A stretch of DNA of 64,000 nucleotides from Symbiodinium natans (taxonomy: Eukaryota > Sar > Dinophyceae > Suessiales > Symbiodiniaceae), in NCBI GenBank assembly GCA_905221605.1, contig CAJNDS010002557.1, positions 615,001 to 679,000 on the forward strand, read 5' to 3'. Made by a program: the position numbers and the translations under genes. Position 1 is the first letter of the stretch, and every line of letters starts with the position of its first letter. The notes beneath the pieces are model-generated. The model did not search any database and was not told the origin of the DNA. It saw only the letters and a list, made by a program, of their open reading frames with translations. Positions 48,532 to 60,500 of the stretch are shown here, one piece after another.

Positions 48532-51500
48532 GCATCCCGGCGAAGGGCTTCGGGTTTCCAGCTTAGGGTTTAGGGTTTAGGGTTTAGTGTTTAGGGTTTA
48601 GGGTTCGGGTGTAGGGTTTAGGGTTAAGGGTTTATTGGGCTTTTGAGGGAACAAACAGGGCGACACTAGTTGACGTGGCCTCTTGTGACTGCACTCGTTG
48701 GTTGTCGCGCAGTGGCATTTCTGTGCGACCTAGGGGAGGTACGGGTGAGGACTTCACATGCACTTAGCACTTGGCATTGTTGACGTCCAGGACTAAGCGC
48801 GACAAAAGTCAGTGACGTTTCAGGCCTCGATGCTGAAGTCTGGAACACAAACCCGACACAGGAGCCTCATGGACCTGAACACCTGCAGCCCTGGGCTTCG
48901 GGGGGTTTAGGGTGTAGGGGGTTTAGGGTTTCGGGTTTAGGGTTTAGGGTTTCTGTGAGGGTTGGGGAGGGGGGGGGGATTGAGCCGCGCCCGGTTTCGG
49001 GCACGGGGATCAAACGCTCCAGAAGACAAGTGCCGAGGTTCTTCAACGTGGCCATCAGCGCTTGCGAGAAGCTTGAGCAGCAAACCCTCAACTTTGAGAG
49101 GCCTAGGCGCCTAAACCCTCAACCCTCAACCCTAAACCCTAAACCCCATCAACTGTCAGACTTTCAGAACCCTGGGCCCTGAAGCAGCGAAGATGCTGAG
49201 GAAGGGCCGACAATGGCAGCAGGCACTTCGACTCCTCAGGGAGTTGGAGTCCAGCTTCCGGCCAGATCCTTGCGCAGCAAGTTTAGGGTTTAGGGTTTAG
49301 GGTTTAGGGTCTCGGGTTTAGGGTTTAGGGTTTAGGGCATGGTGTAGGTTTCAGGGCTCAAGGATTCTCTCAACATCCCAAAATTTTATGCTTAGAGATC
49401 GGGGGTTTGAAGCCTCGGCATAAATCTAGATGTTGTGCCAAAGATTCTGGCCAGGCGTACCATGCTTTAGGGTGTGACCCGGAGCCCTGTTTGACAAAAG
49501 TGAGCGAGTCGATTTGCCCCGATGTACGCCTCTTCTCAGCCTAAACCTTGTGAAGCCTCCTCACGCCCACCCTAAACCCTAAACCCTGAACCCTAAACCC
49601 TAAACCCTAAACCCTAAACCCTTGCCTCATGGCTTTCTGGCAGGATGAGATCAGCTACAATACGGCCATCAGCGCCTGTGGCAGGGCAGGGCAGTGGCAG
49701 CAAGCACTGCTTCTGCTCCAGGAGCCATGAGCTACCTGTTTGGGGTTTGGGGTTTGGGGTTTAGGGTTTAGGGTTTGGGGTTTAGGGTTTAGGGTTCAGG
49801 GTTTAGGGGGTAGCAAGGGTTCCAGCACCATGATGTTTGGCTAAGTGTTGCTGGGAGGGTGACGTAGTGCTCCACAACCATCAGTTTCACTTGGAGCAAA
49901 GCAGATTCGTTGACATAAGGCTGCAGAGCAGCCAGACTTTGCTGCAGACTCCCAAACAAGGCATCATCCTCTCTTGCGATTTCAAGGCTACGCGTGCTCT
50001 CAGATGTCATGCACACATGAGTTTTTGGAAGTACCTCCCCAGCCCGACAAACCGAGAAGCCGGTCTGACTGGTGGTTAAAACCCTGAAGTTTTGTCAGCC
50101 TATCGGCGAACACATGCCCGCCCATCCCCACCCCAACCACCAGCCCCTGCACATAACTACCGTTTGACTAGGAGCCCCAAAAGAATAGAAATTAAATGAT
50201 CCCTATATTGCCCTTAATAAGGAAGAATATTCATATTCTTTCGGGGTTCTTAAGCATTTAGTATATAAAGGACCCTGCACTTGATCTCCTGCACCAACCG
50301 CTAAATCTACATGTGGATCCCTTTTGTGAGTCCTTCTGAGTGAGGGATCTGATTTGATTTGATATAGCTTTACGCAATCCTCTAATATAGGGGTCGGAAG
50401 AATTGCGAAGAGTATTCCCTGATGGTCCCTATATAAGTATACTATATATAATAACCCCCCCCCCCCCAAAGAAAAAAAAAACAAAAAAAAACCTACTCAA
50501 ATTATCAAGGCCCCTATAGTGGCCCTAAACCCTAAAACCCTAAAACCCTAAACCCTAAACCCTAAAACCCTAAATCCTAAACCCTATACCCTAAACCCTA
50601 AACCTCCAAGACCCTATTCTAAACACTAGGGCCCCCTATAGCAGATGCCCCACACATGTCCCCCCCAAGTGCCAGGAGCTGGAGTCCGGTGCCTGCCGGG
50701 CCGATGTTATCACCTACAACTCTGCCATCAGCGCCTGTGAGAGACTTAGCTTTATTGAGGGTTCAGGGGTTAGTTTTTTTTTTTTTTTTTTTGGGGGGGG
50801 GGGGGGTTCGTGTGTAACATTTCAATGTCAATATATATATATATATGGGTATAATATAATGTGCACATCGTATGTAGATCATCGTAGATAGTTGAGGGTG
50901 TGAGGTTCAGTGAGGCTTGGGCTTTGTAAACAAATGTCTTGCGTATACTTGTGCAGACTGCAAGCCCCCCCCCCCCCGCCCCACACCAAACCCCACAACC
51001 CCAAAACCTTGGACCCTATACACACCAAACCCCCTCTATCTGCTGAGATATAATTTATCACTAAACCCCAAATCCTCCAAACCCCTAAACCCCTAACCCC
51101 CTAAGCCCTAACCCCTAAACTTACCCCTGAAGCCCCAAACCCCTAAACCCCTAAACCCCCTACACCCCTACAACCAAGGAAAGGTCGTGCCTGGCCTTGG
51201 GCGCTGGAGCTCTTCTCGGAGATGGGATCACGTGAGCTCCGGAGGAGCATCGTGACGCCTCTTGGCGGCAGGGTAGTGCCCTATGTCATGAGAATCCCTT
51301 TTGGGGTGTTCCCCCTTATGCTAACAGTCCTTGATAGGGTTTATAGTGCCCCCTATTTTTGTCCCTAATAAGGACTGCTTGCAAAAGGGGAACTTCCCAA
51401 CCAATCAAGGTACATGAGCCACAAAGCCCTACACCCTAGACCCTTTTTGGGTTCATTTAGTCTACCTGAACCCGCTTACCCCCGCCCCCCTACCTTGCCC

Positions 51501-54500
51501 GGAGTATGTGGTGCAGGTATCGGAGGGGTTTGGTGGTGTTGGGGGGGTTAGGGCTTTGAGGTCAGGGTCTACCACAGACTTTCGGGTTTAGGCTCTAGGC
51601 TCTTGCGGCTTCGGATGATCTAGAGCCATGCCCATGGGGGGGCACAACCCCGATTGCACAACAACTTTCGTCGCATAGTTGACACGAGCTTGTGTGGCAA
51701 CCACTCCCTAAACCCTAAACCCTGAACCCTAAACCCTGAACCCTAAACCCTAAACCCTAAACCCTAAACCCTAAACCCGAAAAAAGTCGCACCATCCTCT
51801 GAATCCTTAAAGGCCTATAAGCCCAGCAACCCCTGAAAACAGTCCAAAAAGCCCAAAACCCTAAACCCCTAAAACCTAAACCCGCAAAAAAACTATAGCA
51901 CCCAAAGCCTTGCAAGTTCCGAGGTTCAGTGCTGCAATCAGCGCCTGCGAGAAGGGCGATCGCTGGGCAGAAGCCTTGCACTTGCTGCTCGGTAGGACAC
52001 TGGGACATTTTATGTTTGGGTTGAAGAGCAATTACTGAGTACCCCAAACCCCAAGCCCTAAACCCCCAAAAAACACCTGCACCCCCAAGACCCCAAACCC
52101 TAAACCCCTGAACCCCCCCAAACCCGAAACCCGAAACCCTAAACCCTAAAACCTAAACCCTAAACCCTAATCCCTAAACCCTAAACCCCTAAACCCGGAA
52201 CCCTAAACCTCCCCAACCCCCAAATCCCTACAACCATTTTTCAGAGCGCCCTTGCTACCTTTGGGGCCATCGGAGGTTGTCGCAGCTGGATCTGGAAGGC
52301 CTCCATGCGAATAGCGTGGCCTACAATGCGGCTGCCTGGTTGCAAAGTTCGGGTTCTTAGGGGGTTTAGGGGTTTTTGGGGGGTTTTTGGGGGTTTTTTG
52401 GGTTTTTTTGGGGGGTTTTGGGGGGGTTTGGGGGGGGTTTAGGGGGTTTAGGGGGTTTAGGGGGTTTGGGGGGTTTCGGGGGTTTAGGGGGTTTAGGGGG
52501 TTTAGGGGGTTTAGGGGGGTTTAGGGTTTAGGGGTTTAGGGGGTTTAGGGTTCAGGGTTTCGGGTTTAGGTTGGTTGTTCCGCTGAACCCTCCACCCTAG
52601 TAGCCATCTAGAGACCCTAAGCACACACAAGGCCCAATAAAGGGGGCAAGACCACAGACGAATTCTGGAAAGTACTGAACATCAATCCTAAACCCCAAAC
52701 CCTAACCCCTGCCTTCCCTTTTTGCCCCCCCCCCCCCCCCCCCCCTCCCACGGTGTTTTGGATTTCGGGACTTAGTTTGGAGGGTTGAGGGGAAGCAAGA
52801 CGACCGTCACTGCAAGGCGCCCGCGTCCCGAAACCCCAAGCCCCGAACGAACCCTACGAGGCCGCACAAGGACCAAAGGCCCGAAAGTGCTCGCACGCCA
52901 AAACCATCGATGAGCACAAAATACGAAGCCCTAAACCCCAAACCCCAAACCCCAAACCCCAAACCCCAAACCCCAAACCCCAAACCCTAAACCCTAAACC
53001 CTAAACCTAAACCCTAAACCCTAAACCCTAAACCCTAACCCTAAACCCTAAACCCTAAACCCTCAACCCTAAACCCTCAACCCTCAAACCCTCAAACCCT
53101 CAAACCCTCAAACCCTCAAACCCTCAAACCCTCAAACCCTCAAACCCTCAAACCCTCAAACCCTCAAACCCTAAACCCTAAACCCTAAACCCTAAACCCT
53201 AAACCCTAAACCCTAAACCCTAAACCCTACCCCTACGCCCATGGAGTAAGGCCCTGAGCGCGCTGGGTCGGGGGATGGAGTGGCAGAGAGCTCTGAACTT
53301 GCTGACCCAGATGCCTGGAAAGCTTAACTGGGGTTTAGGGTTTAGGCTTTAGGGTTTAGGGTTTAGGGGTTAGGGGTTAGGGGTTAGGGGTTATTGCTGA
53401 GGCTTTAGGGGTTAGGGGTTTAGAGCAGCTTTTAGGTAGGATTTCTTGTGTTTGGGGTTTTGGGAGGACGGTTTTGGGAGGACATTTGGGGTTTGTTGGT
53501 GCTTCGGGGGCTTGAGGGTTGTTTTTCGATGTCTGCTGAGTGTTTTGGATGCACTGTGGCTTTGGGGCCTCAAGGAAAACCCATGTCCCTTAGGCCGCAA
53601 ATTCCCCCAAGCAACCGCAAAAAGTCACGCCTTAACTAGTGTCGTCGCGAGGGATTCGTCCATCAGACGATCCCAGGATGGACGCAAGCCTCGTTCGGAC
53701 AGATGCTGGCGGCTGAGCTTTTTGCTACAAAGCCTGCGTACACCCGAAACCCCTAACCCCTAAATTCCGAAATCCGAAGCCCTCAAGGAAATAGCAGGTG
53801 GGTGATGACACCCAACACCACCACAGGAGGCGTTCATCCACCATCCCGGCCTTGTATACTGTAGGAGGCGGAAGAATCAGAACAGGATCTTGGGGGGTAA
53901 GCCATGTATATTTAAACAAGGGAGCCATAAGGGAATATCATTAGCAAATTATTCCGAGCCCTAAATGACCCGAATGAGACGAGGTGATCTCTTTCAACGC
54001 TGCGATCTCCGCTTGCGAAGGGCCAGGGCGCGCCACGGCCTATCCTACACCCTTCCATAAGGGGTTCAGGGTTTTTTAGGGCTTATGAGGCTGAAAAGGC
54101 AAACCCTGTAGTTAAACAAGAAACTCGAAGCAGCCCCCGAAGCTTCTAAACCTCAAGCAAAGTTGGTGAAGCCCAGGTCATCCGTAGCCCCCGACACTCA
54201 ACCCAGTTGCCCTGAGAACAGCGTATGCGGTTTAGGGTGCAGGGTATGTAGGTAGGACTTAGGGTACGAAGCCCTAGAGCCCCAAACCCCTAGACCCTGT
54301 ATATCCATGCTTGGGACTTATAGGTGATTTAGTGAATCTCAGTTGCCGAGCGAAGGGCCTTGTGGATCTTAGGGTTCCATTCTGACCAGTGAAGGTGTAG
54401 CGAGGAGAGGGCCTTAAAGGGTGGGGGTGTGGAGGGAGTCGGGTTTAGGGTACGTTCGGGCTGGAGGTTGAGTTTCAGATCCTACACTCTAAACCCTAAT

Positions 54501-57500
54501 TAAACCCAAAACCCCAAACCCCAAACCCCCAAACCCCCAAACCCCAGACCCTAAACCCTAAACCCTAAACCCTAAACCCTAAACCCTAAACACTAAACCC
54601 TAAACCCATAAACCCTAAACCCTAAACCCTAAACCCTAAACCCTAAACCCTAGCATGGTGGAGCCCAAGGCTGGCAAGCGGCACTGGACCTCCTGCAGGA
54701 GCTCCTTCTGCGGCAGCTCCACCCGACGGCTGCTGGACGCAGATATTCACGGGGCGTTTGGGGTTTAGGGTTTAGGGTTTAGGGTTTAGGGTTTAGGGTT
54801 TAGGGTTTTAGGGTTTACGGTTTAGGTTTTAGGCTTCTTTGAGATGCGTCTTCCCATGTGCACGAGTTACAGAAATCATCCCTAAACCCTAAACCCTAAA
54901 CCCTAAACCCTAAACCCTAAACCCTAAAGCCCTAACCATGTTTGAGTCCCCCCGGATCCCATAATTCATCCACTCGCGCCTGCGTGGGTTGAAGAATGTC
55001 CCAAGCACTTCAGCTGCACTGACAGCTTAAAGGGGTTTAAGTGGAGATGGATCTGTCTGTGGATGTTGGGTTGATTTTTTTGTGGCTTCGAGTCTCGTTT
55101 TATATTGCTTTATATCATGGGGTCCTGGCTTCCGGTTTTTGTCGGCTTCTTAGCCTTCTTGGCTTTTGGCTTGGCCTTCCTACCAGTAGGCATTCCTTGA
55201 GTAAAGCCGAATGCCCACGCTTAAAACCATGCAAAGCTTGCTTTCAAGAAATCCGCGCCATCAGCAAGCAGTCGTGCAACGCCTTCTGAGCCCTTTCCGA
55301 GCGAGCATTGGGTTTGCAAGTGGGGAGCAGCCAAGACTTCTGCATGTTGCACGTCGTCTTTTAAGAGTTCTAATTTGCAGCAATTCCCAAAAGAAGTCCG
55401 GGGTCGAGACGAATTCAGGGTTTAGGGTTTAGGGTTCAGGGTTTAGGGTTAGGCCCGAAACCCTGCCTCTCCAAATCCTCAGCTTCCTTTGGCTTGCCGA
55501 GGTCGTCACCTACAGCGCTGCCATCTCTGCCGTGGCAAAGGCCGGGCCAGGTCGGTCCAGGGCATAGTTTGACGTGTAGATAGCGTGCAGGGTTTAGGGA
55601 TTAGGGTTTAGGGTTTTGGGTTTAGGGTTTAGGGTTTAGGGTTTAGGGTTTAAATTAGGGTTTAAGATGTCGTACTTAGGGCACAACCCCCCAAGCCCGA
55701 AACCCTCAGACTATGGTACTCGGCTAGAAGGGGTCCTAAACAACGCACGATTCAACACTCCCCATGTTGTGAGAATCGCCTGAAGGCGATCCCTCAAGCC
55801 TCAACCCCGACTCAGGGTTACAGGGTTTTAGGGCTTGAGGGTGTTAGGGTTTTAGGGTTTTAGGGTGTTAGGGTTTTAGGGTTTTAGGGTGTTAGGGTTT
55901 TAGGGCTTTAGGGTTTCTATGGTTTACGTTCTCGATTTCGCAAGGCAGGGCTGTGGCAGCTCGCGCAGCGGCTGCTTTCAGAGCTCCCCTCGCACCAACT
56001 CACAGGACAGCTTAGGGTTTAGGGTTTAGGGTTAAGGGTTAAGGGTTTAGGGTTTAGGGTTTAGGGTTTAGGGTTTAGGGTTTAAGGTTCGGGGTTGCTG
56101 CCGGTGAGCCCTCAAGCCCTAAGCCCTCTTCATCAAACTTCCAGAAGAAGAATCTGCACAGCTAACGGCTTAGACCGTTGAAGCTTCGCCCCTTAAGCCT
56201 TAACTCGACCATCCACGACGCCTTAAAACCCAGAACCTGAAGCCCTGCGACCCCATGAGCGAATGAGAGGAAACGAGGTCACCTATGCCGCCGCCATCAG
56301 TGCGTGTCAGCTCGAAGGGGAGTGGCAACAGGCAGCACCACCCAAACCCTAAACCCTAAACCCTAAACCCTAAACCCTAAACCCTAAACCCTAAACCCTA
56401 AACCCTAAACCCTAAACCCTAAACCCTAAACCCTAAACCCTAAACCCTAAACCCTAAACCGACCTAATCCTTCTGGGATTGTATGCCGGTTGGTCTGCAT
56501 TCTGGGCCCGCTCGGGATCTCCACTTGCTAGTAGTTTCCTCATCGCACACGGTGCCAATCTTGCTCGATCCCCAATTGAAAGACCAAAGTCCCCAAGCCT
56601 AGAAGCCGAAAGCCAGAAACACTCCTTTCAATGGTGCACTCCTGCTATTAATGGGGGGGGGGGGGGGGGGGGGGCGGAATAAGTACTACTTCCCTTCTGG
56701 TCCCTTTGTAGCTATACTATAATGACCCCTTTACCCTAAACCCGAAAACCCTATTCTTATCGCTAAGGCCTGGAAAGAGATACGCGCGATCTTGGCACAC
56801 TGGGCTTGATTGTTCCCTGAGGGCTCCTTGTGGATAGTAGAAGCCCTACTTCACATGTCATAAGGATCCACGGGGGTGTGGAGGGCTCACATTCCGTAAA
56901 GGCTGATTAAAGCATCATTTGGGGACAGGTGCCCTTACAATCCTTGGTTCCCTACCCAAACCCTAAACCCTAACCCCTAACCCCTGAACCCTAAACCCTA
57001 AACCCTAAACCCTATGAACATCACGGAATCGGGCTCAGCGGTTCGTTTTCGGGAGCTATGGGGGGAGGTTGGTTCGGTGGGACCTACAAACCCTCTAAAC
57101 CCTACAAACCCCTCTGAACCCTACAAACCCTATGAACTTCTATGAACCCTATGAACCCTATGAACCCTATGAACCCTATGAACCCTATAAACCCTATAAA
57201 CCCTAAACCCTAAACCCTAAACCCTAAAGGCGCTCGTGTTCCTCATGGAACTCTGCCGGCAGCATCGGCCCGACCCCACGGCCTACAACGCAGTGCCTCC
57301 CCTACACGACTGCTCGGGTTCAGGATGGCTCAGGAAGGTTTAGGGTTTAGGGTTTAGGGTTTAGGGTTTAGGGTTTAGGGTTCAGGGTTCAGGGTTTAGG
57401 GTTCAGGGTTTAGGGTTCAGGGTTTAGGGTTCAGGGTTTAGGGTTTAGGGTGATTTATGTTTCCTCTTGCTCCGGGCTCCACTATGTTCGAGGCCGCACG

Positions 57501-60500
57501 CCTTTCCGAGGCATAACCCTGCTCTGGACCCCGCTTGCTACCCCCAACGCTGGAAGACTCATGAGCTATGTTACCTCTGAAAGCACCTAGGCAGCAAACC
57601 CCAAACCCTGCACTAAAGCCTAAGAACCTCATCCTACAAACCCCAAGCCAAAAACCAATCCCTAAACCCCAAACCCCAAACCCTAAACCCCACACCCGAA
57701 ACCCAAAACCCTAAACCCGAAGCCCTAAACCCCAAGCCCCAAACCCCAAACCCTAAACCCCAAACCCCAAACCCCAATGTCTTAGTCACTTGGCAGGTGC
57801 TGAGCGTCTTCGCCGCGGCTGCCCTGTGGCAGCCCGCCGTGGCGATGCTCGGAGAGCCCCCCCGGTTCAATTAGGCCAACAAAGCGCATGGAGGGCTTAG
57901 GGATTAATTAGGGTTTAGGGTTTCGGGTTTAGGGTTTTGGGGTTTAGAGGGTTTAGAGGGTTCATCAGGGTTTATAGGGTTTGCGGGGTTTAGTTTAGGG
58001 CAGGGTTTAGGGTTGCGTAGGGTTGAGGGTTTTTAGGGTGTAGTGACTCCGAAGCGCCTGGAGCCCAGGTTCGATCGTGCCAGTCTCGCTGCCTCCGGGC
58101 AAGAAAGCGGTCCAGCTGGGGCGTTTAGGGTGTAGGGTTTTAGGGTTGAGGGTTTTGGGGTTTACGGTTTTAGGGTTGAGGGTTTTAGGGCGTTTAGGGT
58201 TGAGGGTTCAGGGTTGAGGTTTGCAGGTGTGGGCATTTTTCGGAATTCGTGTTTGGGTGGTTTGGGGCTTAGAGGGTCCGACACTGCCAGCAAGCCCCCC
58301 GTCATCAGGCTTAGGCTTATGTCAAAGCGCCCCTGACAACCCTTTACCTGTGAACCCCAAAATCCAAACCCTATATCAACGCCCAAACCCCTGTAGAAAC
58401 CCCCTAAATCACACAAGACCCACATCCCAGAGCTCCAAACTCGTAGCTCCCGAGGCAGATATCTTCTCCTACAGTACCGTGATCAGCGCCTGCGAGAAGC
58501 GGCAAGAGTGGGAAGTGGCCCTCCTCCTCTTCAAGCAGGCTGGCTTAGGGGATTCGAAGATTCGGGCTTAGGGTGTACAGGGGTTATAGGGATTGCCGGG
58601 AATATGTAGGGATTATTGGGGTTATGTAGGGATTATAGGGATTGTAGGGATTATAGAGATTATAGGGATTATAGGGATTATAGGGGTTATATAGGGATTC
58701 TAGCGATTGTTGTGGCTGCGGCTAAGGGTTGAGGGGGGGGGGGGGGGGTTTGCAAGAGCAGCGGCCTGAGATAAGAGGGTTGAGGGCCGAAGGGCTTATA
58801 TCATGGGCTTCCCTACTACCCCCCTCTATACTACCCCCCCTAGGTTCCCTCCCCTAAATAACCTTAATGAAGCCCATGATTATAGGTCATAGGGCTCTTG
58901 AGGGCAATTAGGTCACAGAGATTGGATGACGAGTTCGAGTTTAGGGCTGAAGGAGCGTCAGACTATGCAAGGAATTGTTACGTGATTGAGGAGCTGACAA
59001 TGAAATAGCATCAACACTGAGCTGAAGATTGAACTATGTGTTGAGATGCTAATTTTTGGCGATAAGCAGGCAACACTGCACATGCTTAAAGCTTATAAGG
59101 TTGTATTGCGCACTAGCAAGGGTGATGAACATAAACTCTATGTCGCAAAAAAAGAGTATATGCCGATGGGCAAGCATGGCTTTCCATTCAGGCCTCCCAA
59201 AACCCTTTGAAGCCTAAACCCTAAACCCTAAACCCTAAACCCTAAACCCTAAACCCTAAACCCTAAACCCTAAAGCCTGTCTTAATCCCCCATAGTTTAG
59301 ACCCTAAACGCTGAACGTTCAACCTCGCAGGCTTTCGAGCTTCAGGGTCTTCTCTTGAAAGGTCGTCAGGGCCCTAAACCCTCAACCCTAGACCCTGGCA
59401 ATTTAGACCCTCAACCTCAGCTTGGCTGCTTTGCCACTTGAAGGGGTCGAGGGAGGCTTAAAGATTTTGAGGGCGTGGGGTTAGGGATTTGAGGTTCAGG
59501 GGCTCATAGGGTCGAGGGTTGAAGGTTTAGGGCTTGGGGTTTAGGGGTTTAGGGCTAGGGTTTAGGACTTGAGGGTTTTGGGGTAAGGGCTTAGGGCTTA
59601 CTGGTTCGGCCTACGCCCGAAAACCCCAGCTGCAAGTGTTGACACCAGGCCGGGGAATCGATGCTCCAGCGCCGCCTGCCCCAGAAAAGGGTGTTTAGGG
59701 TTTAGGGTTGGGGGTTTAGGGTTTAGGGTTTAGGGTTTAGGGTTTAGGGTTTAGGGTTTAGGGTTGAGGGTTGAGGGTTGAGGGTTGAGGGGTACTTCAG
59801 GATGTAGGGCAGAGCTTCGTTTCTTATAGGTGGGGTTTGGGCGTCGATGATGTCAGGGACGGTTCGAAAGGTTCGACAGCCTGAACCCCCAAAGGTATGG
59901 CCGAAGCCGAGCGGGGGGTTGGGTTAGGGGTTTAGGGTTCAGGGTTTAGGGTTTAGGGTGTAGGGTTCAGGGTTCAGGGTTCAGGGTTTAGGGTTTAGGG
60001 TGTAGGGGTTTAGGGCTTTAGGGTTGGGTTTTAGGGTCGAGGGTTGAGGGGCTCAGGGTCGAGGATTCAGGGAGTTAGGGTCTAGAGGTGTTCAGGGTCT
60101 TGGCGGCTTAGGGGTTCCTAGGATTAGGTCTTGAATGCACTCCAGCTGCTTCAGCCAAACCAACAACTTGCCGGTGTTTGATCCAAGCCAGCCAGTTCAG
60201 CGGTTTCCTTGGGACGTGCTTGGAAGTTCATGGGTACTTATAAGCCCTAAACCCTCAACCCTAAACCCGAACCCTATCCCTAAACCCTAACCCTAAACCC
60301 TAAAATCCCTGGACCCTAGCTCCACCACATCACGGTGAAGCCCCTTAAACTCGGCACCTGACATTCCCAAGCCAAAAACCCTCGTCACAGCGGGGTAACA
60401 TTTTGCAATGTTTAAGGGTAACTCTCAATAGGAATCGAGTCATGACATTTTTAGTACTATCCCAACCATTATATAACCAGCTTAACTCCAAAAAAGGAAT

